From contig WIXG01000232.1 in assembly GCA_009869945.1 (NCBI GenBank), forward strand, positions 61,743-125,742: a stretch of DNA of 64,000 nt, read 5' to 3'. The notes beneath the pieces were generated by a model. That model worked only from the letters and a program-made list of their open reading frames with translations. It searched no databases and was not told the origin of the DNA. A program made the translations under genes and the position numbers. Numbering within the stretch: the stretch's first letter is position 1; each line of letters begins with the position of its first letter. The DNA is from Mesaphorura yosii (Eukaryota > Arthropoda > Collembola > Poduromorpha > Tullbergiidae). Below are positions 12,501 to 24,500 of this stretch, piece by piece.

Positions 12501-15500
12501 TGCGAATATCGCAAATGAGCGGCGTATTTTACATGATTTGCAGATTTTCTGCTTCAGGCATTCGGCATATCAAAAGAAAAGCCCATCAAAGACTTCATCT
12601 CTTAACTCGTGAAGTAACGAGTAAGAATTGAATTGATTGCATTGCAATGAAACGGATTTATGCGCCAAAGCAGAACGGTAGAACTCGAGGGCAAGATCAA
12701 AAGAAATGGGAAGTGAAAGTAACGATTATAATTAGGCAAATCTAAAGTAGAGCGACCGAATTCTTACACGCACGCGTGGAAGAAGAAGACTTCAAGACTT
12801 AAGACTCGATACAAGTAAGTTTACAAGTTTGTGCGGGTAAAAAAATCCATTCACTACTTTCCTGCTTTCAGTTTGGTGCTTTGATTTGTTATTTCAACAG
12901 GTTTTCAATTTCTTTATTCAGGGACTCGGCTCTGATTTCTGCTGCAGGTCATTCCCAGAGAAATTCGACGAGTGCAGGGTAGAGCAAAGGCAAGGGAATG
13001 GAATTGCAAAAAAGCAACATAAATTTGAAATGAGTGGGAAGAAAGTTAACATTAAAGTTACGGCGTTCTATTCCACCCATGTCCTTTAGTAAAATCGAGA
13101 TTATGTTTACTTTGCCTGTGATCCCTTCAGGCATTTTCCGTTCCTGCTCGGAATGGACCTTCGCTTCGCAAAGAATCACACAGAAAATCTTGCGTTGCGA
13201 GTCGCTGCTGACGAAAACTCTTTTTCGAGGAATCGCGAATCGGGATGCCTGTGCGTTGCTTCGCCTTTCCTTGATGGCTACAGGCTTTGAGGGAATGACA
13301 ACGACAATTTAAACCACGGCTGCGCTACATTTTAACACGTTAACTACTCAGACTTCAAACTCGCTCGCACGAGCCAGCGGCTGCGACAGTCTAAGACTGT
13401 CGCAGTATTTGTAATTCAATCAAAGTTCCAACTTGCCAACTCCTGTGACAAGCGCGAAATCCTGGCGTGCTGTGAGAAAAGCGTGGCGCGTGTGCAACTT
13501 ACCGGATTCGGATTCTTCCCATTGTGTCTGCGTGTTATTCCCGGATATTTTCTGCCGTGAACATTCTATCCAGTAGCCAGGAGTCGGAATTAGATTATGA
13601 GGATACTCCTCGCAAAATTCATCTGCGTGAACAACACGGGCACGAAATTAAGCAAAGCTACCAAGCGCGCCTTGTCAGACAAGACGCCTGGAAACATGAA
13701 TTCTGCGGTGAGGTCTTGTCACCTGAACATGCTTGTGGTGGCAGCGGGAAGATTAGCGTTGTTGACGACTTTCTCCTCGCGACAGCACATCCGAGGCTCT
13801 GTGGCTTGAAGGAACGGAGCTGGTTCATAAAATCCGAGCACTCCATGAGAGCAACGTCAGCAAAGTGAAGGTCACACAAAATTTGATTTTTGAAGCGCCG
13901 AGCTCGTTTCTGGTTGGGTCCGGACAGGTTGATGCCGCACGAGTTGCACCTGAGTTGCAATTGTAACAATAAAGAGCCTTGTGCCATTGTTTGGTTGATG
14001 AATAATGAATTGTCTGTTTGTATGAATTCGAATTGAAAATAAATTGTGTAATTACTTAATTAGTCAGCATTAATTATTGCTCTCAGCTTCCAAATCTCAA
14101 TCTTGGTGCTCAACACAATAATTATAAAAATGTCGGACGAAAGAAGTAAGTTCTTGATAAGATTTTTAAAGCATTGTTAGGATCCAGTGACAGCGAAGAG
14201 GAATCTGCCAACAACGAACACACACAATCGTCCGAAAGTGCGGGGTTGAAATTAAGCGGGAGAGCACAGAACTTGCAAATGGTGAATCTGACTTCCCGCC
14301 GAATAAATTTTAAAAAAGGGAACAAAGTGAAAAGTATGTTGTTATTGATTCATCGTCGAAGAGTGTCGATATCATGCGGGCCCTGCAACTAGTTAGAACT
14401 CCAGAGAGGAAGGAAGTCAGAGCCATGTTACTTGAAAGTGCTGAGAGGTGGAGAGCTCAACTGAACCCATCGCTGACCAGAAGCTGTCTGACGTTTGGCA
14501 GTGGGACACGGAGCCTGGTGATCCGATCTTTGAAAATCCATCGAAACGTAAGCGTGATTTATTGGACTTCTTTTATATACAACATAGAAAACACTACATT
14601 ATGTCCTGTTGCCTTACAGCTTGGGAAAGGTATGTGCCGAAGTCATTCAAGGAAGCATCAAGAAAGGCCAATTACGGGCTCAGTAAAAAGGATATTAGAA
14701 TCCTGCAAATATTCATGGAAGGAATGGAAAGTAACAATCAAGAATTCACAGTCCCAATTCATGGCGATAATACTCGAATCATTACCGATAGAACAATTCT
14801 GAGAAGAATTTTATCTTCAGATATGAAGAAAATTTTCTTGGAGAAAGAATTGGGAGACAAAATGACATACCTTCTCGTGAGAAAGTGCCAAGAAGACTTA
14901 AAGTCGTACTCAGAATTGACAAATGGGGAACCGGCACTGCACTCAGAAAATTCGCTGACAAGTTACTATGGTTAGTAATTAAGAACGAGATAGGAGATAA
15001 GAAATATATGCCTTGTATAAAAATTTCTTGCTCTAGAACTCCTACAATTGGTGAATGAGAATGCGCAGTTTGGGCATTACGGATTGGGAAGTTTTTAGTG
15101 CAGGCAGTCACAATGTCTCCTTCGAGATTGTATGACTGCTGCCTCAGCAATTGAATTTGGGGAAGGAAAGAAAATATCTGCGGACAAACGTTTCACGTGT
15201 GCTACGCCTGGTGTCGTGTATTTGCTGCATTGTGCTGAATGTTACAAAGCGGGCACCTACAGCAACCATGTTGGATCAACAATTAGTGTGCATAGTCGTA
15301 TGAGTTCTCATTTCGACGGCAGAGGTTCAACGAAGATTTCAGACAAGAAGACAAGAAGACAAAAATATTCACCGACGGAGATTGACACATTTGTCAAAAC
15401 ATTTTCCGATCCAGATGAGTTTCGTCGTGACACAAATGTTCGTTTTTCCTACGAGCATCAACTAACCGGACATGACATCGCCAAGATAATCATTTTACAC

Positions 15501-18500
15501 AAGTTGACTGAGCACGAAAACCCAAGAGCTATTGAAGACAAATTCAAACGTGCAACTGATTCTTATAACTAAAAAAGACTGGAACGAAGTGGATTCAATG
15601 GATACGACGGACAATATGTACAAAATTAGATAATTAGTAGGAAATCGTTACAGTTAGAGTTAATACAGTTATACAGTTAATTATACGAAAGTTCGTTCAT
15701 CAATAAATAATACTTACCGCAAACATTCCTCGTGGTAGTGGTTGTTATCGTACAGTGAAGACGGCTCTGCAAACAAAAGAGAAATAAGAATGTGGGCATT
15801 AGGCGGCGTTAATGGCAGGTGGGTTCGTTAAATAGTGGACCAGTAACAGTAATCCACTCAATAATGGGGTTTTGAGGTCTCCAAATGTGCGTGTACAATT
15901 AATGAGCGTACTTAAGCCCGATCTTGCATAACGCCAGCGACGTAATCGACCACCTGTAATGAAATTGTTCCAGCTCGAACTGGGAACTGCAACTGGCTAC
16001 TATTGTGAGTGGATCCAGTATCGATTTAGTCGGAAGAAGACAAGGACCGGGCACGGCCCGGCCAATGCACGTATACCATGCCCAGCCTAACTTACATTAC
16101 TCTCTGGTTTCCAGTTTCAGTTCCATGTCCTGTCTTGTCCAATTCCCTGAAGATTAATTTCACTTCCTAACTGCAGAACTTTGCTAACTTACGTACTATG
16201 CTTAGGAATGGGCATGGAAATGGAAATGACGTGGCACCACCACTGCCATGAAACAGTTGAAACATGGCTACGACTACACTTTATTTATATTTTTCGCCCG
16301 TTCCTGCTTTTGTCTCTGCATCGTTCGACTTCCCAGAAAAGTACGACCTACGTGGGATTCTGATAATGTATCAATTTTCTATTAGAAATTCTGTCTCTGC
16401 CGTCGTCGTCGTATCGCGTTGTTTGTTTATACTGCAAAGTCGCTCGGCTTCTCCGCCCAGCCAAGCCATCTTCCTCCGGAATTGTGTTAACGCATTATTA
16501 TCGCTGTGCCATGCTTCAGTGCCTCCAAAGACTTAACAATAACAGCACAAACACGTAAATTCCATCTGTGAAGCGCCTCCTCGTCAGTGTCTATTGTTAT
16601 TGCACTTATAGACAAAGACAACAGGCATAAACGTATCTCGAGAGAATAAACGAGCGTCTTGATGGAAAAACAGAGTCGTAAAACAATGTTGAGAAAGGGC
16701 AAGCAATGACGAAGCAATTCAGTTTTCGGCGTTGAAAGCAAGATTGTAAGATGATAGAGAATTGAAGTGCTCCTGGCACTCAAGATTCACGATTCTCGAC
16801 TCTTCAGCTTGGGCCCGGCCATGGGCTTGGAGTAATTAGTACTTTTGAGGTCGGAACCGCCCAGAAAATGTTCTTCGCCCAGATTCGTCTGTCTGGCGAG
16901 AGGATTGGAAAAATCAGAAGCGACGAGCGAGAAAATGGCGAAGAGCAGGAAGCGGCAAGAGAAGCAGAAACCGTCAGTTTTTATGACTTTCACGTCAAGC
17001 GAAGTAAATAAACATTATCGATCATGGCATGGCATGACGCTCACGCTGCCTGCTGCCTGCCAGCCAGTACCGTCAAGTCGAGTAAAGTGGAATGGAGAAG
17101 ATGGCTTCCTCCTCGTTAAATGCTAAATGTTAAATGCATGGGACGCGTTCACATTCACGTTTGGCTAAACGCTAGACGACAGGCGCAAATTGTCAAACTG
17201 CATTAGGCCGAGTATGAAATTGAATAACCTTCCGCGACGCGCGTGCTGCTTCACTTAAAATGTTAATAGCAAGTGAAAGCAAGTGAAAGCGTGCACGTGA
17301 AATAGTAATGAGTTGGCGTATTCTCGCGTCGTGCATTGTGTACGTGTCCATGTGCATGAACTCATTACAGATCACAACACAGAACACGAAGCACGGCAGC
17401 ACGATGACTGATAGCACGGCACAGCAGCAGCACGGAGCAAGAATTCAAATAATAACCTCATCTCGTGTCTCGCATCTTTCATTCATTCACTCAGTTCTCA
17501 GTTAACTCTTCACGACTTTCTCTTGCCTCATTCAAAACATGCAGCAGCCAGCAGTGACAGCACCCAGCGGAGTGAAGCACAGCAGCGAAATTACTCACGC
17601 TCACTCAAGTGCGAAGAATGGAAAGGCGAAGGCGATGACGATGATTATGAAAGAAATTCTATTGACACTTGCATTCCTTTGTTATTATATCAAAAACACG
17701 ACAATGCCGGGTGTCAAGCCGAAGCCGGCCTGCTCGCATTTCTCATTTACTCATTTCGCAATGAGCGCGAGAGATTTCGCATAAAGCGAGGACTATAAGG
17801 ACATTGCGTCGGCGTTTCTGATTACCGCCGTTTTTGACTGAGGTGCGGCCACTGTCGTGCTACGCCGCAGAATTATGATTTTGTCTTCCGGAATTGCTTT
17901 GTACTCTGTGACTTGCTTTTTCCCCAGTAGAAGTAATAATGAGTTATGTATTTTTCATTATTTTGACAAGGCGTCTTGTTCTCTGCGATCCCAATCTCAA
18001 TCTCACGTGCTCGTGTTATCCAAACATCTGCAGTGAATCGTAAATGTTTACACAAGGCTTCTAGGCTTCATTGGAACTAAATCAAGTTATCGCATCGGGT
18101 CCGCGACCCACAGAAGCTAGGCGCAGCCGGCGGTGCTCGCGAGTCGCGACGCGAACGTTATCATAATCTAAGAAGCAACAGAGCACAGCATCAGAAATAA
18201 CGTGTCAACCTGTGCCCGGGTTACGGCAACGTGTGAATACGGTGTGGAATAGCACGGCACGGTACACCGGACCTGTCACGCTTAATAAAGCTGTAATGAA
18301 GACAGCAAGCAGAAGAGGAGAACGTAGAAAGTAGAACAGAACGAGCACAGACACAGCAAGACATAAGAAGAAGGAAGACCGAAAGTGGCAGAACGCAGAA
18401 ACAGTCATAATTCATTCCCGGACGGGCATAACAGCCAACAGCCCAGAACGCAACGCAAAGGAGTAGTAAACTTCCAGTGAACGAGGCAGAGCGTCCAAAT

Positions 18501-21500
18501 AGCAAATAGCAAATAATCAATCACCCGTCGCGTCGCCATCCTTATTATAGTCCTTAGCACGGTGGCGGTGCGGTGGCATTATAAACCAACTTTCTCTTAT
18601 TAAAACGTGTACAAAGTAAACAGGGAGAAGCTACGGCTACGGAAAGCGCGCGCGGCAGCTGTCCATCAGTCCTGCCTGTCCTGTCTCCCATTTTCCCACA
18701 AAGCGACTGCGGCAATTAGAAAAGACAAAAGGCAAACATAAACAATGCCTGTCGTGGCTATGCGTGGCATTAATGCGTAGCAAAGCCAAATGTGAAATAT
18801 ATTAGTCTTCATACTTCGATATAGCCTCCAGTCTGGTGTAGTCTATAATAATAATTGCTTAAACCAAAAGTAGACTTACCGTATCGAACTCAATTCATTA
18901 AGCTAATGTCACTCAAACTAAAAGCAGTCGCAATCGCAACCATCCCAATACCGCTTTGCTCAATTCTTGGTCGCTGTCATCGTGGTCGTGAACTTGGAAC
19001 CAGACCGAACTGGATCTTGTGCAATGACCGTTAAAAGAGATAATTAAAATCGACGGTACACATAATCAATTAAGCCTGCAATCGTATAGTCGTATGGTTA
19101 TATACGGAGAACGATCAGGCGAGTATTGCGAAAATCGGAGTTTACCCCGACAGAGCAAAGACAAACGGCGAATTAAAGTTCGGAAAGTAAATATTGAATG
19201 AGCGAACGAGTCATAGCCGTTCACCTCATTAAAGCTGCCTAAAAATACATCTTTAGCCAGGCACAAACACGTGGAAGCGCGCGGGAGGGCCGGCTATTTT
19301 GAATTATGACGCTTGGAATTGAAAAAAAACCTCATTCGTCTTGTGACTCGAAAGAAGTGAAAACTGGAATGAATGAAGACTGACACCAAATAGCCCGCTC
19401 TGGCTGACAAAAATCCGTTACGGCTGCTTCGTTATCCTCGAAATGGAAACACTTCGGGGTTAGGGTATTCACTCCTGGTAGTAGGAAAAACAAATTGCAA
19501 ATTGTGTTATCGCCTGTCACCCAAGGCAAGGCAGGGCTCAGGCCGAAACGAAGATGGAAACCGAAAAAGGAAATACAAATTCCAGTGTAGCGTCTGGATA
19601 GCACTCATTCTTAAGTAATTAGGTGTCAGTCAGTCAGCCGCGAGAGACGAGAATCGAGTGTCTGTCACCAGAAAAAGTGTCAGGCCCTGATGAGAATGGC
19701 AATTGGCGAATGGGAAATATGGGATCAGGCTGATTGAAGAACTCGAACTCGGATGGAATTTGAGAAGAAAAAGTTCGCTTGAGACGCACCTGCGCAATAT
19801 TCGTAATGGATTAGCTTCCTGGTGCAATTTTTCAAATTGCCAACTGCCATATTTCAAGTGCACTTTCGCATATCGAATTCGAGTGCCTGTTTGTATGTCC
19901 GTCACAAATCCGACGACAAATTTCCTGCAGTGACTTTCTCCGCACACTCCGTGTATTCGAATCGAATTCGAATTCGATGAAAGAAGGGATCAACGGGATT
20001 ATGGACAAAATTGTACAAATCCAAACAACACAAAAGCCGCCACAACGAAACATTTGAAGCCTTACAATTTTGTTTCCTGTGAAAGAAGCTGAGTGCGAGT
20101 GTGAGTCTTGGAATGCTGAATGCTGAATGCGACTGATATGGAATGCTATCTCAAATCTCAGAGTGTCTGAGGAATTTGGAGAACTCAGATTTGTATCTTT
20201 TCTCGTTACTTATTTAATTTCTGAAGTAAATGTGGAGGGAATAGGGCAGATTCTTCTTCATTCAAACATGAATAAGAATATGAATAACACGAAAGTAGAA
20301 ATTCCCAAACGGGCACTAATTTACTGAAATGCAGGCGAACACTGCAAATAAAAGGGAAGATTAATGGAAGAAAGAATCTGAACATCTCGGAAGCACGAAA
20401 CAGGAGAAAGAAAAGCAGGCAGGCATCGTCGTGATCCTTTCCTGTGTGCGACGCAGCCAATTACAAAACTCTGAGCTTTTCCGAATGCTGGTGAAATTTC
20501 TGCTGAAGCACGCTCGTTAAGTTTTATTTCACAAAAGAAATTACGCAATAAAGCAGGACTTATAACCTATTCCGGTCGTATCTAGTCTCATTAATTGAAT
20601 AACAGGCATTATCATTCATTTTCATTCCTGCCTCCGTAGAATTGAATTTAGAATTCACGAAGCAGTGTAATTAAAATTATGAAATCTACTGTCAACTTGT
20701 GACACTTTCGACGTAGGCGGCCCATTTATTAGTGTTCTTAATAACCATTTTCATTGCATATTCGCCACATAATTTCAATATTTACAAACTGCACTTACTT
20801 TTTACTCAGCTAAGGATGAGTTACGCAAGTTTCGGATGCCATCAAATGCAGATTAGCACGGCTAGAACCATTTTGGAGTGCACTAATTATTTAAGTAATC
20901 CATAAGCTAGTAAGGATTTGGCACTGGCAGCTTTTTTTGCTGTTTCCTCTTGTTTTATGCGCGCTTGAGGTTGTGCTACGCTAAGATGTAAGAAAGCTGG
21001 GCTCCAAGATTTTCAGATGACGAGATTCTCTCACTCTCACTCACACTCACACACTCGACTCGAGGCTGGTATGATGAATAGCAGTACGCGTTTGCAGGAC
21101 ATTCTTTCTAATTTCCGCACTTTCTCAAATGTGCAGCACTCAACGTCACTTGCAGCGTCGCGATTTGTAGGGAAAGAATTGCCTCTTTGCCGTAAATTGG
21201 AAAGACTCAGAGAAAACGTAGTTTCAGTAGTACTTTGTACTTGTACTTTGTTTCAGTTTCAGCGAGTTTAGGACAGGACGAATTTATGCACGTACAAAAT
21301 GGGCTCGCGCAACGCATATCAGTCGATAGCAAATACAAATACAAAAGTGGAGAATGAAGAAGAAACGACTTCTTTCTATGAATTTCTACTTTGAAAGAGG
21401 ATAGTTCGCTGGAAGTCTGCACTCGTCTATCCGTATTTTGTCTATTTTGACTAGAAGCACATGCTTTCACTCGAAATGGAGCAGAGCGACTAAACCTGAA

Positions 21501-24500
21501 TGGGAAAAACGAGTGAAAGAGTCAGTCGCACTTCGAGCGGGGCCCGAGGAAAGTCTACTCGCTGTTTTACTTCTGTGCCCTGCTACACCGTCGACCGTTC
21601 TTCATGGTTCAATCATGTGCATCGCTTTGCTCCTCGTTCAGGAGCACGGCACAAACATGTACGCCATTCACGCCTCCGCGCTGAACATAGTACACTTGTA
21701 CGCGCCTCAAGTACGGCGGGTTATCTATCCAAGAGGCGAACAGGCAGCCAGGCAGGAAAGTGAAAGTGGTGAAAGAATCATATTAAATATTTTCACTTTG
21801 CGCTCTACATAATGCAATCTATCTCGCCTCGGCGGACAAAGACCAGTCAAGTCAAAGGAAGGGAAAGTACGTGCATCTCACACGTACATCCATTTATGCC
21901 TTGTGCGGAGCGGACACCGTGACAATACGGATGAAACACAGCGGCGGATGCATGCAGACTACAAAAATGTAGAGCATCGACGTCGCGAGAATGTCGATTT
22001 CGATTTCTCGTTCTCGCAACATTCTGCTTTTCTGTTCTAATCTCTTCAACTTTTTTCAATTTCCTGTTGCCCAACACTGTATTCGAAACAGTAATTTATT
22101 TAGCATTGTCCAATCCAAGCCAAACCAAACCCACTTGTTGAATTTGCCATTCCTTTCCTGCGCGTCGCGCCTGGCGGTAGCGACGTTTTGTGCTAAGCTG
22201 ATTTGATTTGGTTCTTTCCAATTCGAGTGAGTGCTTTGCTACTGCTCCACTTTGCAATAGCAATTAATCAGACGTGGCCTGGCCGCAGGATGTAATTACT
22301 AAGCAAACAGAAGAGGCCTAACTGCAATGCTCTGAGTATTACCTGTTTGAGTGCTCGTATCAAAGAAGGCGCACGAAGTCTCCACGGTCATGGTCGCAAT
22401 GGTTCCGTCCGTAATTTGAGCACACGAGTCCCGTCGACCTCGAGTCTTTGTCATTTCCTCCGACTGCGTAGATTGTCTCCTGTGAAAGAGGCGCATCGAG
22501 TTACCGCAAGCGTGTAACATTTTGACAATGTTCGTGGGCTGACTCATAAAGAAAACAATGAAAATGCTTCAAGTTAATTGCAAAATGAGAATGTTCTTAT
22601 TCTCGCGAGCTGAAACGCTGCAACAAATTAATTTCCCGAATGAACACTGTTGCATTGTAACATTGTCAGCCAATACAAACTTTTTGGATTTTGATTTTGG
22701 TTGCACGGCATTATTAGTCAAATTGGAAAGTTTCTAGTTTCGATTTCTGTAAGTTTAAATCGAGATACTTTCATCAAGCTTTCAAAACCCTTTGGCATTT
22801 TGCAATAATTCTAAATTACAAACAACGCTGAAGTGAGGCGCTTACCTAAAATTTCGACACCGAATCATTTCTTCGGTGGTTGACTGCCGGCGGAACCCTC
22901 TCGCTATAAGAATTTCCTCCGTCGTAGACTGCCGACGAAAAGTTGGACGTGGAGCCACGGGAGATGGCTCTCGCGACGAGCACGTCGAGGAGGAATCGGG
23001 CGACTTTCTCGAGTCTCGCCTCGCTTCAGTGCCCGACGACGCGATCTACAAATTGATTGCAATTTCGATTAATTCTATTAATCGGGCATTGTTTCATTCA
23101 TTAGGCGTAGGCGTTAATTTATAATTCGTACCGTCGACTGTCTCCTTGCCCTTCGTTTGCTCATCCTCCGCATGCGATGCTGTTCGTCTTCCGCCGCCGA
23201 GTCGGGCGACAGCGAATCTCGCCGTGCTTTGCGGGACCACGCCGAGTGCTCGTCACTTGTGCCATCGTCCGGTGACAAAAATGGCCTGAATGGAAAGGAG
23301 AAATAGAAAGTTGCAATGAGGCGCTGAGCATAAATGCAGACGAGTGTCGACTGTTGACGAATTCACAACATTTCATGAACAGTGCAGCATGGAGCAAATG
23401 ACAAGAGAGGACTTACATGAAGAGTGACATTAAAAGTGACAAACATTACGTACATTAACATTAGCTTGACTGACATGTAGATCGTGTCCAGAAAGAACTC
23501 GACAAGAAATGTGCGAAGGAAAGGCACAAAACAAGGCTAACGTGTTCAATTTCTGTTCAAAACTTGGAGAACTTTCATTCAGACGACAAAAATTAAATCA
23601 TCGTGACATTTTGAAGACTGTTTTGATTTGTTCGCCCGCCTGCGCGTGTTTAGCGTTTAAAAGAGAGTGAGCGAACTGACAATTCACGAGTGCGACGAAG
23701 TCAAAAATCGAACGAGCAGTGAACGAACGTCATGCGTTGCCAAATGCGAAATGAGTTGTGCCATCATCAGACAAATTAAGGGTTAAAGAGCCAACTCGTA
23801 ACCTGTCAATTCTCAATTTACGAGATCAACCCAATAAAATAAAAGAAGAGTCTAAACAAACGAAAGTTAAGAAAACGTAGACTCAAAGAGAATAATGATA
23901 ATGAAAAGACAGAAGACGGAACCGAAAGACGAAAAAGAAACTCATGCGAGTCAAAAAAGTAAAACTAGAGAATGAACTTAACACTTCAGTCCGGTCAGTT
24001 GTTCCTGATTTCATAATTCTCTTTCCTTTTTCCTCACTGATCTTCGGCATCCTGCACCCATATCACAGTTTATGGGTTAATTTACTCAATAAATGGGCAG
24101 GTTAGGCTCAAATCAATAAAAATAAGGCAGAATTCTTTAAAGCAAAGAATTAACCAAGGTAAAAGCAATTATTTTGAACTGTGTCCTGAAAAATAGCATG
24201 CCAAATTAAGGCGAATGTTTACAGTATCGACTTTCTTGTGGAGTAACTGTTATTCCACTCCGAACAGAGATTTCATTATGATCGACTTTTGTGAAGACGC
24301 TTAGCTCAACAAGCTTAAACGAGGTGAAAAATAAAACGGTTCGAAAAGCGTGAAAAAATAAGCTGAATTCCTTCGGCCAGTTAATCTGTGAACTGTTCAG
24401 TTTGAAAGTCATAATTCGTAGATTGCTGATTGGCTCGGATAACACGACATCGACAGGAGGAAACGAGAAAACTCTGTTCGGGGCACAATAACAGTCAGAC

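Noticed and set aside
13658-13987. MAQGSLLL... as a start of a LIM protein
   Set aside because: The upstream exon 15718-15766 joins in phase and supplies the missing zinc ligands, so this ATG is intronic.
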